Origin: Pseudomonas sp. PSKL.D1
Lineage (GTDB): Bacteria > Pseudomonadota > Gammaproteobacteria > Pseudomonadales > Pseudomonadaceae
Direction: 5' to 3'
DNA: 64,000 bases
NCBI RefSeq assembly: GCF_028898945.1
Contig: NZ_CP118607.1
Coordinates: 3,086,001 to 3,150,000, forward strand
The notes under the pieces are model-generated. The model was not told the origin of the DNA. It saw only the letters and a program-made list of their open reading frames with translations, and ran no database searches. Numbering within the stretch: position 1 is the stretch's first letter; each line of letters begins with the position of its first letter. The translations under genes and the position numbers were made by a program. Positions 38,625 through 47,151 of this stretch are shown here, in pieces.

Positions 38625-39977
38625 TCAGAGCGTGGCGTGGGTGTTGGGGCACGCAGCCGTGGCCGGCCGAGCCCCCTTGAAGAAAATGGCCGCTGCGCCG
38701 ATCACGGCAGGCAGCATCAGCACACCGAACAGCAGCTCGAAGGTGAGCCCGGCGTCCAGCAACAGCGCGCCGCCAAAGGTGCCGCACACCGAACCGATGC
38801 GCCCTACCCCATGGGCCCAGCTGACGCCTGTGGCACGGCTGCTGGTGGGGTAGAAGGCGGCCGCCAGGGCATTGGCGCCCACCTGCGAACCGCTGATGCA
38901 AAAGCCCATGCCGGCCACGCTCAACCCCAGCAGCGCGTAGTCACCGTGGCTTTGGCCGATGGCGAACAGGCAACCGGCGCCGCCGAGCAACGCCAGCGCC
39001 AGCACATGGTGCGGGTCGAAACGGTCCATGGCTGCGCCCAGGCACAGCGCCCCAAGCGTGCCGCCAATCTGGAACAGCGCGCTGACCAACGCGGCCTGGC
39101 TGAGGGTGAGGCCGGTGTCCTTGACCAGCAGCGGCAGCCAGTTGGTCATGCCGTAGATGATCAAAAGGCTCATGAAAAAGGTCAGCCACAATGCCAGCGT
39201 GCCGCGACGCAGGGGTGTCGCAAGGATCTGCCGCACGGGGGAATGCCCCTCGTCCTCCGCCTCGATGTGCAGTTGCTGGCAGCCCGCTGGCAGTGGGGCG
39301 ATCTGCCCCAAAGTGGCCAGCGCCCTCACATCACGCGGGTTGCGCCGCGCCAGAAAGCGCACCGACTCGGGCAACGCCAGCACCAGCACCGGCAACAGCG
39401 CCAAGGGCAGCACGCCGCCCAGCAACAGCACGCTGCGCCAGCCAAACACCGGCAGCATCTGCGCCGCCACCACGCCGCCCAAGGCCGAGCCCAGGGTAAA
39501 CCCGCAGAACATGCCAGTGACCATCAGCGAACGGCGCCGCTGAGGGCAGTACTCCGACGTCAGGGTGATGGCATTGGGCATCGCACCGCCCAACCCCAAC
39601 CCGGTCAAAAACCGCAGCAGGGCCAGGCTGTGCAGGTCCTGGGCAAACGCGGCGGCCAGGCTGAACGTGCCGAAGCAGGCCACCGACAGCAACAGCACGC
39701 GCTTGCGGCCAAAGCGGTCAGCCAGCGGCCCGGCCATGAACGCGCCGAGCATCAGGCCGACCAGCGCCGCCCCCAGCACCGGGCCGAGTTCGGCGGCGCC
39801 AAGCTGCCAGTGCTCGCGCAAGGCCGGGGCAATAAAGCCGATGGCAGCGGTGTCCAGGCCATCGATGGCCGTCACCAGAAAACACAACAACAGCACGCGC
39901 CACTGAAAGGCAGTCACGGGTTGGCTGTCGATGAAGCGTTGTACATCCACGGTATTGTTGTTGTCGGTGGAAGACAT
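38625..39977 (-). CDS. mhbT: MFS aromatic acid:H+ symporter (probable 3-hydroxybenzoate/gentisate uptake)
   Basis: 450 residues, 12 membrane segments. AAHS-family signatures: DGLDTAAIGFIAPAL in TM1 and GPLADRFGRKRVL in the 2-3 loop, as in PcaK, BenK and MhbT. Central loop at about 220-250. Set within the gentisate operon between the isomerase and the hydrolase, so its substrate should be 3-hydroxybenzoate or gentisate. Confidence 0.88.
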   Translation of the reverse strand: MSSTDNNNTVDVQRFIDSQPVTAFQWRVLLLCFLVTAIDGLDTAAIGFIAPALREHWQLGAAELGPVLGAALVGLMLGAFMAGPLADRFGRKRVLLLSVACFGTFSLAAAFAQDLHSLALLRFLTGLGLGGAMPNAITLTSEYCPQRRRSLMVTGMFCGFTLGSALGGVVAAQMLPVFGWRSVLLLGGVLPLALLPVLVLALPESVRFLARRNPRDVRALATLGQIAPLPAGCQQLHIEAEDEGHSPVRQILATPLRRGTLALWLTFFMSLLIIYGMTNWLPLLVKDTGLTLSQAALVSALFQIGGTLGALCLGAAMDRFDPHHVLALALLGGAGCLFAIGQSHGDYALLGLSVAGMGFCISGSQVGANALAAAFYPTSSRATGVSWAHGVGRIGSVCGTFGGALLLDAGLTFELLFGVLMLPAVIGAAAIFFKGARPATAACPNTHATL

Positions 39978-40038
39978 GAGCGAAACCTCCGGGCCTGCGC
40001 ATTGGCGCAGGCCTCATCTGAAGCGTGGGCAAGGCGTG

Positions 40039-40737
40039 TCAGATGACGCGGACGCTGATTTCGCCCAATCCATCGACACCGCCGACCATCAGTTCGCCCG
40101 CCACCACCGGGCCAACGCCTTCCGGCGTGCCGGTCATGATCAGGTCACCTGGCTGCAGTTCGAAAAAGCGCGACAGGTAGGCGATGGTTTCCGGTACCGA
40201 CCAGATCAGCTTGTCGATATCGCTGCGTTGGCGGTCCTGGCCTTCGACCTGCAGCCAGAGCGCAGCTTGGGTGGGGTGGCCCACCTGGCTGGCCGGGTAC
40301 AGTGGGGCAATCGGCGCCGACGCATCGAACGCCTTGCCGATTTCCCACGGGCGGCCCATTTCGCGCATCTTCATCTGCAGGTCGCGGCGGGTCATGTCCA
40401 GGCCCACGGCGTAGCCGAACACGTGTTCGTTGGCCTGCTCCAGCGGGATGTTGCGCCCGCCTTTGCCGATGGCCGCGACCAGCTCGATTTCGTAGTGGTA
40501 GTTGGTGGTTTCGGCCGGGTATGGCAGCTCCAGCGTCTGGCCGTTGGCCACCGGGACCACGGCGTCGGCCGGTTTGCAGAAGAAGAACGGCGGCTCGCGG
40601 TCGGGGTCAAAACCCATCTCGCGGGCGTGGGCGGCGTAGTTGCGGCCCACGCAGTACACGCGGCGCACGGGGAATTGTTGCTCGCTGTCGGCAATGGGCA
40701 GGCTGGTGACGGCGGCAGGCTCAAACAGGTAAGTCAT
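40039..40737 (-). CDS. mhbH: Fumarylpyruvate hydrolase (FAH family)
   Basis: 232 residues. [16 protein letters not shown], metal ligands in [14 protein letters not shown] and the [14 protein letters not shown] block, then [11 protein letters not shown] near the end: standard FAH hydrolase fold. Splits fumarylpyruvate into fumarate and pyruvate, the last step before central metabolism. 18 bases from the dioxygenase gene. Confidence 0.9.
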   Translation of the reverse strand: MTYLFEPAAVTSLPIADSEQQFPVRRVYCVGRNYAAHAREMGFDPDREPPFFFCKPADAVVPVANGQTLELPYPAETTNYHYEIELVAAIGKGGRNIPLEQANEHVFGYAVGLDMTRRDLQMKMREMGRPWEIGKAFDASAPIAPLYPASQVGHPTQAALWLQVEGQDRQRSDIDKLIWSVPETIAYLSRFFELQPGDLIMTGTPEGVGPVVAGELMVGGVDGLGEISVRVI

Positions 40738-40755
40738 GGCAGGGGCTCTCTGGGA

Positions 40756-41811
40756 TCAATGGTTTTCGCGGGCTTCGCGCAGCAGCCCAAGGGCCTCCTG
40801 CACGGGGCGGTCGGAGTAGCTGAACAGCACGCATTCGTCGTCGGCCTGCAGGCTCAGCGGCGCCCAGCTCGGCACCACGAAGGTGTCTTTGGGTTCGAAG
40901 TGGAAGGTTTGCCCGCCGATGATTGCCCGGCCCCGCCCTTCGACCACGGAGTAAACCGTGGCGTCGGTGCAGCGCGCGGTCTTGCCGGCAAAGCCACGTG
41001 GCAGCAGTTGCATGCAGGTACCGATGGTCGGCATCGCCCAACCGCCAGTCACAGGGTTGACATAGCGCAGCTTCACGCCGTCCCACGCATCCACCTCGCC
41101 CTGGCGCTCTAGGGTGGCCAGCGCTTCACGGGTGCGGGCATAGGGGTAGCTGAAGATCGGCGAGGTGGCGCCCCGCACGTCATGGCGCAGCGGCAGCATG
41201 TTGGCGCCATAGCGGGCCAGGCTGTTGCCCTCCGGGCGGCTGACCGGTTGCACCGCTTCGGGGTAGTTCTCGGCAAAACCGGCGCCAAAGAAGCGCACGG
41301 TGGGGATGTCCAGCCCGTCGAGCCAGATCACCGGCTCACCGCCATCCGCTTCGCTGGGGTTGCCATGGTCGTGCCAGGTCATCGACGGGGTGATGATGAA
41401 ATCGCCCGGGTGCATGGTGGTGCGCTCGCCGTTCACCGCGGTGTAGGCGCCCTGGCCTTCCACCACAAAGCGCAAGGCCGACTGGCTGTGGCGGTGGCTG
41501 GGCGCGATCTCGCCCGGCAAAATCAACTGCAGGCCGGCATACAGGCTCGGGGTGATCGACGCCTGGCCACGGATGCCCGGGTTCTCCAGCACCAGCACCC
41601 GGCGCACCGCCTCTTCGGCGCTGATCAGTTGGCCGGCTTCCATCAGGTACGGGCGCACCTCGCTGAATCGCCAGAGGGCAGGTACACAGGGGGTGGTTGG
41701 CTGGGGCGGCACCAGGTTGTGCAATTGCTCCCATAGCGGGAACAGTGCCTGGGTGTCGATGCGTTGATAGAAGTCGGCGCGGGCCGAACCGATGTTGTCG
41801 TTGTTATTCAT
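40756..41811 (-). CDS. mhbD: Gentisate 1,2-dioxygenase
   Basis: 351 residues, bicupin. The N-terminal cupin carries the Fe(II) site with [11 protein letters not shown] and a later TWHDHGN; the second cupin (about 260-330) has lost the metal histidines, which is normal. Opens the gentisate ring between C1 and C2 to maleylpyruvate. First gene of the operon, divergent from its LysR regulator. The operon order D-H-T-I-M differs from the Klebsiella TDHIM order. Confidence 0.92.
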   Translation of the reverse strand: MNNNDNIGSARADFYQRIDTQALFPLWEQLHNLVPPQPTTPCVPALWRFSEVRPYLMEAGQLISAEEAVRRVLVLENPGIRGQASITPSLYAGLQLILPGEIAPSHRHSQSALRFVVEGQGAYTAVNGERTTMHPGDFIITPSMTWHDHGNPSEADGGEPVIWLDGLDIPTVRFFGAGFAENYPEAVQPVSRPEGNSLARYGANMLPLRHDVRGATSPIFSYPYARTREALATLERQGEVDAWDGVKLRYVNPVTGGWAMPTIGTCMQLLPRGFAGKTARCTDATVYSVVEGRGRAIIGGQTFHFEPKDTFVVPSWAPLSLQADDECVLFSYSDRPVQEALGLLREARENH

Positions 41812-41890
41812 CGCGTCACCTGTGGTGGGCTGTGATGGGGCTGATGGCGTGGCAGCGCCCCGTTGTGGGTTTGATTAAACGCCCACCTGC

Positions 41891-41928
41891 CATACATAAA
41901 AAATGATATTTTCGTATGCAGTCATACG
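41891..41928. promoter_or_regulatory. Array of CATAC/GTATG half-sites at the gentisate promoter
   Basis: Half-sites at 41891-41895 (CATAC), 41914-41918 (GTATG) and 41923-41927 (CATAC). The last two form a perfect CGTATG-CAGT-CATACG palindrome (41913-41928); the first two bracket an 18-base AT-rich spacer with further symmetry. This is a typical LysR recognition/activation site layout between mhbD and its LysR gene. Confidence 0.55.
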
Positions 41929-41951
41929 ATAAAAAGAATGGGATTACCGCC

Positions 41952-42881
41952 ATGCACTGGACCCGCCGCCTGCGTCCACGCCACCTTCAGCTGCTCGTGA
42001 CCCTGGCCGAAACCGGCAACCTCAGCGACACCGCGCGCCAGGCCTACACCACCCAGCCCGGGCTGTCGAAGTTCCTCAAGGAGCTGGAAGAAGACGCCGG
42101 CGCCCTGCTGTTCGAACGCCACGCCCGCGGCCTGCGCCCAACCGCCGAAGGCACGTTGCTGGTCAACCATGCCCGGCGCATTCTCAGCGAGATGTCGCGT
42201 GCGCAAAGCAACCTTGACGCCCTGCGCGAAGGCAACACGCCCAACGTGACCATCGGCACCTCCCCCGCCTCGGCGCCAAGCCTGGTGCCCGATGCGATCC
42301 TGTATTTCCTTGAAAAGCACCCGAAAGCGCATGTGTCGCTGCAGGAAAGCACCATGAACGTGCTGCTCGAACGCCTGCAACTGGGGCAACTGGACGTGGT
42401 GGTCGGCCGCGTCGACAACTACCAGCCCAGCCAGGCGCTGCACAGCGAAATGCTGTTTCGCGAACCGATGCAGGTGGTGGCCCGGCCCGACCACCCCTTG
42501 GCCCAGCGCCAAGGTTTGAGCTGGGACGACCTGTACCAGTACGACTGGCTGCTGTGGCCCCCGGCCACGCCGATCCGCAACCGGCTGGACACCGCCTTGA
42601 GCAACGCCGGGCGCAAACCCCTGCCCTGCAGGATCGAATCATCCTCGCTGATGGCCAACCTATGGCTGATGCAGAACAGCGACATGCTGTCGGTGGCGTC
42701 CGGGCGGGTGGCGGAGCATTTTCATGGGCGCGGGTTGTTGAAACGGCTGGATTTTGAGCTGGAGGCTGAAGGGTCGATTGGCATGTGCTGGCGGGATGAG
42801 CCACATATCGAGGGGGCGGTGCTCGATTTGCTGGAGAGCTTGCGCGAAGCGGCTCGGGTGCCGATACGGCGGGTGGCGTAA
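41952..42881 (+). CDS. LysR-family regulator of the gentisate operon
   Basis: 309 residues. HTH at about 8-65 (LSDTARQAYTTQPGLSKFLKELE). The Met of MHWTRRLRPRHL is chosen; a Met 12 codons upstream would place the start inside the operator palindrome. Divergent from gentisate dioxygenase and thus the probable 3-hydroxybenzoate- or gentisate-responsive activator. Its 3' end is partly copied in the fossil at 44102-44183. Confidence 0.88.
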   Translation: MHWTRRLRPRHLQLLVTLAETGNLSDTARQAYTTQPGLSKFLKELEEDAGALLFERHARGLRPTAEGTLLVNHARRILSEMSRAQSNLDALREGNTPNVTIGTSPASAPSLVPDAILYFLEKHPKAHVSLQESTMNVLLERLQLGQLDVVVGRVDNYQPSQALHSEMLFREPMQVVARPDHPLAQRQGLSWDDLYQYDWLLWPPATPIRNRLDTALSNAGRKPLPCRIESSSLMANLWLMQNSDMLSVASGRVAEHFHGRGLLKRLDFELEAEGSIGMCWRDEPHIEGAVLDLLESLREAARVPIRRVA

Positions 42882-42974
42882 CCCTCGGCGGAAGTGCCTC
42901 TCTGCGCCCTGCTCCCTGCCGGCCGCGTAATGTCTTTGCGGTGCACCACCACACCGTTAACCGAGGCATTGACC

Positions 42975-43436
42975 ATGGCGAATGAACTGCCCTATTGGGC
43001 TGAAGGGACCTTCATCGGCAACTTTCACATTGTCCTGGCGGAGAAGAAGCTGCCTGTGCGGAACATCCGCCTATCCACCCACGACACGGGGCGGATCCTT
43101 GCCCACTACGTTGGCAGTGACGGCGTGCCAATCGTGTTCAGACACGCTGGCAAGCAAGGCAAGCGTCTGCGATTCAACATTCTCACTGCCGGGTTCAACT
43201 TCCACGGCGGTATCAACTCAAGCAATGTCCTTTGGCTCGAGACCGATCACCTGTCCCCGTTCCAATTTGAAGTGCTTGTTGCCACGCCAACCTCGCTGCG
43301 TGGCCACCTTTATGCCGCGGATGGCAGGCGCATCGGTACGGAAAAGCTTGTGCTCGGCGCCCATCACAAAAGGTCGGAATTCCACTTGATGAAGATTGGG
43401 GCAACCCCCTGTGAATTCGTCATTGACCGCCGTTGA
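42975..43436 (+). CDS. Hypothetical protein, paralogue of the next gene
   Basis: 153 residues, no signal peptide or membrane segment, beta-rich character. Aligned by eye with the protein at 43505-43963 it shares FIG near the start, K-[LI]-P-V, a [RL]-[RN]-F-x-[IL]-L core, NVL, and a CE-[FY]-[VL] ending, so they look like a tandem duplicate at low identity. Start with CGAGG upstream. I do not recognise the family. Confidence 0.65.
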   Translation: MANELPYWAEGTFIGNFHIVLAEKKLPVRNIRLSTHDTGRILAHYVGSDGVPIVFRHAGKQGKRLRFNILTAGFNFHGGINSSNVLWLETDHLSPFQFEVLVATPTSLRGHLYAADGRRIGTEKLVLGAHHKRSEFHLMKIGATPCEFVIDRR

Positions 43437-43504
43437 CCGACACATATGGCCGGCACCTGCACAACCAAACGCCCCCATTCATGCTCGCACCGCAAGGACA
43501 TCTC

Positions 43505-43963
43505 ATGACAACGTCTGAAACCGTAAGAGACTGGATCGAGAACTATTCCTTCATCGGGAAAATCTATCAATCCGTCGAACACCAAAAAATTCCAGTGTCC
43601 CTTGATGCACAAAACCGCCTGCGTGCCAGCCCCGACACGGACGCGCTGGAGCTGATCTTTCTTTACCATTCCAGCACGCCCGGTCGGCTAAACTTCTTGC
43701 TACGACGGCTGCACCAACGCCATGAGACGATTGATATCAGCCCGAACAACGTACTGACGGCTTACCCCGACAGAGCGCACACCGGCTTCTTCAAGCTTCA
43801 ACCACTGGCGTGGCGAGCACGCTCGTTGCGATGTCTCTGGCGGGACCAACATGGCAACCCTATCAAGCGTGCGCTGCAAACGGCCGCGGACCTTGCAAAG
43901 CCGTCACTCCTCACAATAGGTCAAGGCCAGGAATGCGAGTACCTGGTCGAACAAATCAACTGA
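43505..43963 (+). CDS. Hypothetical protein, paralogue of the preceding gene
   Basis: 152 residues. Start set by AAGGA six bases upstream. Soluble, beta-rich, no known motif. It begins 68 bases after its paralogue. They sit between the gentisate regulator and a scar of rearranged DNA at the edge of a type VI secretion module, which suggests an accessory gene pair, but no functional link can be shown. Confidence 0.65.
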   Translation: MTTSETVRDWIENYSFIGKIYQSVEHQKIPVSLDAQNRLRASPDTDALELIFLYHSSTPGRLNFLLRRLHQRHETIDISPNNVLTAYPDRAHTGFFKLQPLAWRARSLRCLWRDQHGNPIKRALQTAADLAKPSLLTIGQGQECEYLVEQIN

Positions 43964-44005
43964 GGCGGTCTTTCGTGTTGTCGGGCACGTGGTGGCACGC
44001 CGGCC

Positions 44006-44183
44006 GAATGTTCCAACGGCACTGCTGTCACAAGTCGAGCCACTGCCACCCGTAGCGACGACGCGACATGACCCGGCCAGTTCCGCCTGTGGCAGAACCC
44101 GCATGCTGTCGGTGGTGCTGGATTTGCTGGAGAGCTTGCGCGGCAGTGCGGGTGCCGATTCGGCGGGGATGAGGGGGGCGTGA
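44006..44183 (+). pseudogene. Chimeric fossil: treS 5' end joined to LysR 3' end
   Basis: 44006-44104 matches 49301-49475, the upstream region and start of treS, including GACGCGACATGACCC and CTGTGGCAGAACCCG, with about 80 bases missing in the middle. 44102-44183 matches two pieces of the LysR gene (CATGCTGTCGGTGG at 42683-42696, and GATTTGCTGGAGAGCTTGCG plus following bases to its stop), with about 120 bases missing. Short matches at the joints (GCAGAAC, CGGTG) suggest microhomology-mediated deletion. Not translatable as either protein. Confidence 0.75.
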
Positions 44184-44185
44184 TT

Positions 44186-44608
44186 TCAGTTAGGGAAAGG
44201 GTCAATCTCGGCGTGATTCAGGGCGAATTGTTCAAGAACTTTCAGTGCGCGTGCCGACACGACTAGGCGGCCATCGGCTGCCGTACCGAAGTCTGAGTGG
44301 CCGGCGATACCGTGGACGTTCAGCCGGACAAAAGCGGGAAGTGCATGCGCTGGATAGAACTGCTTAAATTGCTCTGAAGCTGTAATAGTGACCGTACCCA
44401 CTTCGAAACCTGTGAAGTTACAGCTAAGCAACGTTGCGGCCAGTTCGTCCGTTATTACGAAGCAGGGAAAGGACTCCAGCAATGCGTCGCCTAGCCAACC
44501 GTAAAACTCATACTCGAGAATGTTTACGATTGGCGGGTGGCACGAGGTATCAATGAGCGTACCTTTGCCCAAGGCCCCCGCCACTTCTGATTCTACGTAA
44601 TAGAACAT
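44186..44608 (-). CDS. Immunity-like protein (possible MXAN_0049/DUF1629 type), orphan
   Basis: 140 residues. Start chosen because GGAGATGGAGA precedes it. The C-terminal pattern, DGRLVVSARALKVLEQFALNHAEIDPF, preceded by a small beta domain, resembles immunity proteins of the MXAN_0049 family; this is recognition by eye and tentative. Downstream of a toxin-immunity pair but with no toxin of its own, so it may be a retained immunity from a lost effector. It lies next to the chimeric fossil. Confidence 0.6.
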   Translation of the reverse strand: MFYYVESEVAGALGKGTLIDTSCHPPIVNILEYEFYGWLGDALLESFPCFVITDELAATLLSCNFTGFEVGTVTITASEQFKQFYPAHALPAFVRLNVHGIAGHSDFGTAADGRLVVSARALKVLEQFALNHAEIDPFPN

Positions 44609-44850
44609 TCTCCATCTCCACATAAGCCTGCATAATGACCCAAACTGAGCGAGCACCCAGGGCTAAAAATCTTTTTCTTTAAATACTCAATTTTGTCATC
44701 GCCGGGGGGCAAATTTTCTATCTGGATTGTGCTTCGATAAAATTAATCGCCCCCGACAACCTGCATAGCGAGATGAGCGTCTTGCTAGAGTTTGCATGCC
44801 TTTGTATTTAAGATTGATTTACCCCCCCCATTGAAATATCGAAACTGCAC
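44609..44850. other. AT-rich intergenic stretch
   Basis: About 240 bases, clearly AT-richer than flanking Pseudomonas genes, with a CCCCCCC run near 44822. No gene or clear terminator seen. Compositional continuity with the toxin-immunity cassette suggests it came in with it. Confidence 0.5.
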
Positions 44851-45318
44851 TCACCAAGACTGCGATTCAATATGCTCAACTATAAAGCCAAGCAGTTCAT
44901 CAAAGGTATCAAACTGCTCATAGACATTAAAAAAAGCCTGTTTATCCCTTACTTGATACTTACCCTCAACCAAATCCAAAACATACTCATCCTGATCACT
45001 ATCCCCAAATACCAAAAAGTCCTTCATGAAGTCTACGTCGCGACTCAGCTGATTTTCCTCTAAAAAACCATAACTTGAACCACCACCCGCCCTCTTCACT
45101 GTACGACTAGAGTAGATAAACGCACCGCACGCAGACACCCCATCAAAGGTACGTAAAAAATCCAAATACTCACCTGGAAGCTCTTCCGACAACTCGCTGC
45201 GCACGGATTCAGTCAATGATAGAATCTCAAACGGCGAAGCTGGCACCCCCAAATACATTTCTGTTGCACTCAACCTACCGCGCAAACTCATTAATCTCGA
45301 CACGATCTCGTCGTTCAT
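44851..45318 (-). CDS. SUKH (SMI1/KNR4-like) immunity protein
   Basis: 155 residues, acidic. LPGEYLDFLRTFDGVSACG and LVFGDSDQDEYVLD, then an FDTFDELLGFIVEHI helix, are the SUKH fold features. This family commonly protects against HNH-type and other nuclease toxins in polymorphic toxin systems. It lies 63 bases behind the HNH effector on the same strand, in markedly AT-rich DNA. ATG with GGAA upstream is used; a TTG 16 codons earlier is less likely. Confidence 0.8.
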   Translation of the reverse strand: MNDEIVSRLMSLRGRLSATEMYLGVPASPFEILSLTESVRSELSEELPGEYLDFLRTFDGVSACGAFIYSSRTVKRAGGGSSYGFLEENQLSRDVDFMKDFLVFGDSDQDEYVLDLVEGKYQVRDKQAFFNVYEQFDTFDELLGFIVEHIESQSW

Positions 45319-45381
45319 AGTTACATTCCAATTTCCGGATAAATTTTCGTATTTATCATCGGCCAATCAACCATAATTTTT

Positions 45382-46542
45382 TCACCCACCTTCAAATGCC
45401 CGACTAACGTTCGTTGCGCATTCGTAATGCACTTTATGATACGGCTCTTGCCTGATAAGGACTAAATTACCAAAGTCATTTAACCCACCATCATCCAAGG
45501 GCTTATTGTGATGCACTTGCCAATCAGTATTCGGCAACCTGCCTTTTTGCACAACTGCAATGTCAGCATCACTTAGACCTGCGCGCTTTAGACTAGCTAC
45601 CCCTTCCGGGGTACTGGATAGGAATTTCAAAAATTTTGACTTTTCTTTATTGTTGAACACTCTCCTTAACAACCCCACCTCCGCACGTGACCTTTTCTTG
45701 TATTGGAACCGCTCCGTCCCAACGCCCGGCAGTTCACGCAACTCACCTCTCAACTTACCCACGTATCCACTTGGCTGCCTTACACCTACCTTGGTATTAC
45801 CAAAATTCGTCCCTAACCCACCATTCGCCTGCACCCGATAACGAGCCGTCAGCCCCCCAACAACCAAACTCCCACCAAACGCCAAGAGCTTCTGCCCATC
45901 CGAACCCTCGCCATACCGCTGACCTCCCAGCTGATAACCCGCCCCACCACCCAGCGCACCGCCAAACAGCCCCCAAAGGGCCATTGCTGGCCCAACCAGG
46001 GCAATTGCGCTGGCGAGCCCAACCGCCAGCACTGCACCTTCGAGCGAGCCAGGTACTTCAGGGCTGATTTCATCGGTTGTTTCAGCCTCCCCACCGATGC
46101 AGACATTCGGCGACCCCTGCGCGATCCTGGCATCGCAAACCGTGCGATCGCCCACCCTGGCTGCAGGCTGACCATTGATGTGAACGGCCCGGCTGCCTTG
46201 GGCCAATGGCTTTGATGTACCGGAGTGATCGCTGCACTCGGCATAGTCGATGTGGGCCCTGGCAGCTGGCCGTCCATTGATGTGTACGTTCCCGGACCCG
46301 GACCTGATCTGCCCTGTTTGCCGATCGGCAAATGACAAGCTGCCGATAAGTTGACCAATACCGGCGCCCGTTGCAGCACCCGCCCCGACCATTGCGACCA
46401 GCGCCACAGCCCCGACACCACCTGTGCCAATAACCGCGATACCCACCAAAACAGCGCCCGCGCCGATTGCCAAGCCAGCCAACAAACCGCCCAAGGCACT
46501 TGAGTGTTCTATCGGGTCGCCCACTCGAGCTGCGCTGCTCAT
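45382..46542 (-). CDS. Type VI secretion effector: PAAR domain with C-terminal HNH nuclease
   Basis: 386 residues. PAAR repeats (ARVGDPIEHSS, GNVHINGRPAAR, AVHINGQPAARVGD, GSPNVCIGG) are split by a hydrophobic segment at about 19-67; a second hydrophobic segment lies at 168-205. The C-terminal domain (about 285-386) has VHHNKPLDDGG, NDFGNLVLI and HKVHYE, an HNH/His-Me-finger nuclease; His344/345, His369 and His372 are candidate metal/catalytic residues. It would cap the VgrG spike and cleave DNA or RNA in a rival cell. The nuclease half is AT-richer than the PAAR half, as in toxin-tip swapping. Confidence 0.87.
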   Translation of the reverse strand: MSSAARVGDPIEHSSALGGLLAGLAIGAGAVLVGIAVIGTGGVGAVALVAMVGAGAATGAGIGQLIGSLSFADRQTGQIRSGSGNVHINGRPAARAHIDYAECSDHSGTSKPLAQGSRAVHINGQPAARVGDRTVCDARIAQGSPNVCIGGEAETTDEISPEVPGSLEGAVLAVGLASAIALVGPAMALWGLFGGALGGGAGYQLGGQRYGEGSDGQKLLAFGGSLVVGGLTARYRVQANGGLGTNFGNTKVGVRQPSGYVGKLRGELRELPGVGTERFQYKKRSRAEVGLLRRVFNNKEKSKFLKFLSSTPEGVASLKRAGLSDADIAVVQKGRLPNTDWQVHHNKPLDDGGLNDFGNLVLIRQEPYHKVHYECATNVSRAFEGG

Positions 46543-47129
46543 GCCGGGGTAACCTTGCCTGTTTCCGTTGTGCTATCAGGTGGGCTGCGCAGCTGCAGGC
46601 TGTTCAAAACTTCATCAAATGCGACGCGCTCAACTTCCGTCATGCCTTTAACGCTGTTACTTGTGGCCGTTAACTGCATGAACAGGCGTTGACCGTGTTC
46701 GTCACGGTGCAAGAACATTACCTGTATCTGATGAACCAACTGGCCTTGCTGCCGCCAACGAAACGCTGCTCGGCGAGCTTCAATGCCTCCCACTTCGATG
46801 GGCGCAAGTGGCTCTTGCCATTGCAAATGAGGGAGCGTCTTTTCCATTTCACCGAGCAACTTTTTTGCAAGGTGTTCGAGCGATGCGTCCTGCCCGGCCA
46901 GGGTTCGGCCCAGCACCAAAGAAAAGGGGCTTGGCGTGTGTTCAGTGAGCGTAAACACATGAAACGTCTTATCCCTCAACCCCTCCGGCCGCACAAAGCT
47001 CAACTCATTCGTCAAATACCGCTCCGGCGGTGGCGGCTTTCTGGCTTCTTCCTCAAGCCGCTCACGCTCCAACTTCTCCTGCGCCTCGCGCCGTTGGGAA
47101 ATACGGTCATAGATACTTCCTTGGTACAT
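46539..47129 (-). CDS. Eag-type chaperone (DcrB/DUF1795 family)
   Basis: 196 residues. A charged coiled-coil N-terminus (EAQEKLERERLEEEARK, 15-31), then a DcrB-like fold from about 40. Eag chaperones hold the membrane-inserting segments of PAAR effectors and load them on VgrG; the effector next door has two such segments, which fits. Its stop overlaps the effector's start as ATGA. Ribosome site GGGAGA. The coiled-coil extension is unusual for the family. Confidence 0.82.
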   Translation of the reverse strand: MYQGSIYDRISQRREAQEKLERERLEEEARKPPPPERYLTNELSFVRPEGLRDKTFHVFTLTEHTPSPFSLVLGRTLAGQDASLEHLAKKLLGEMEKTLPHLQWQEPLAPIEVGGIEARRAAFRWRQQGQLVHQIQVMFLHRDEHGQRLFMQLTATSNSVKGMTEVERVAFDEVLNSLQLRSPPDSTTETGKVTPA

Positions 47130-47151
47130 CAGACTTCTCCCTGCCCTGCTT

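Noticed and set aside
44872-45063. AT-rich 63-codon + strand frame opposite the SUKH gene
   Set aside because: Lys/Ile-rich by composition only; the SUKH protein on the other strand has recognisable fold features.
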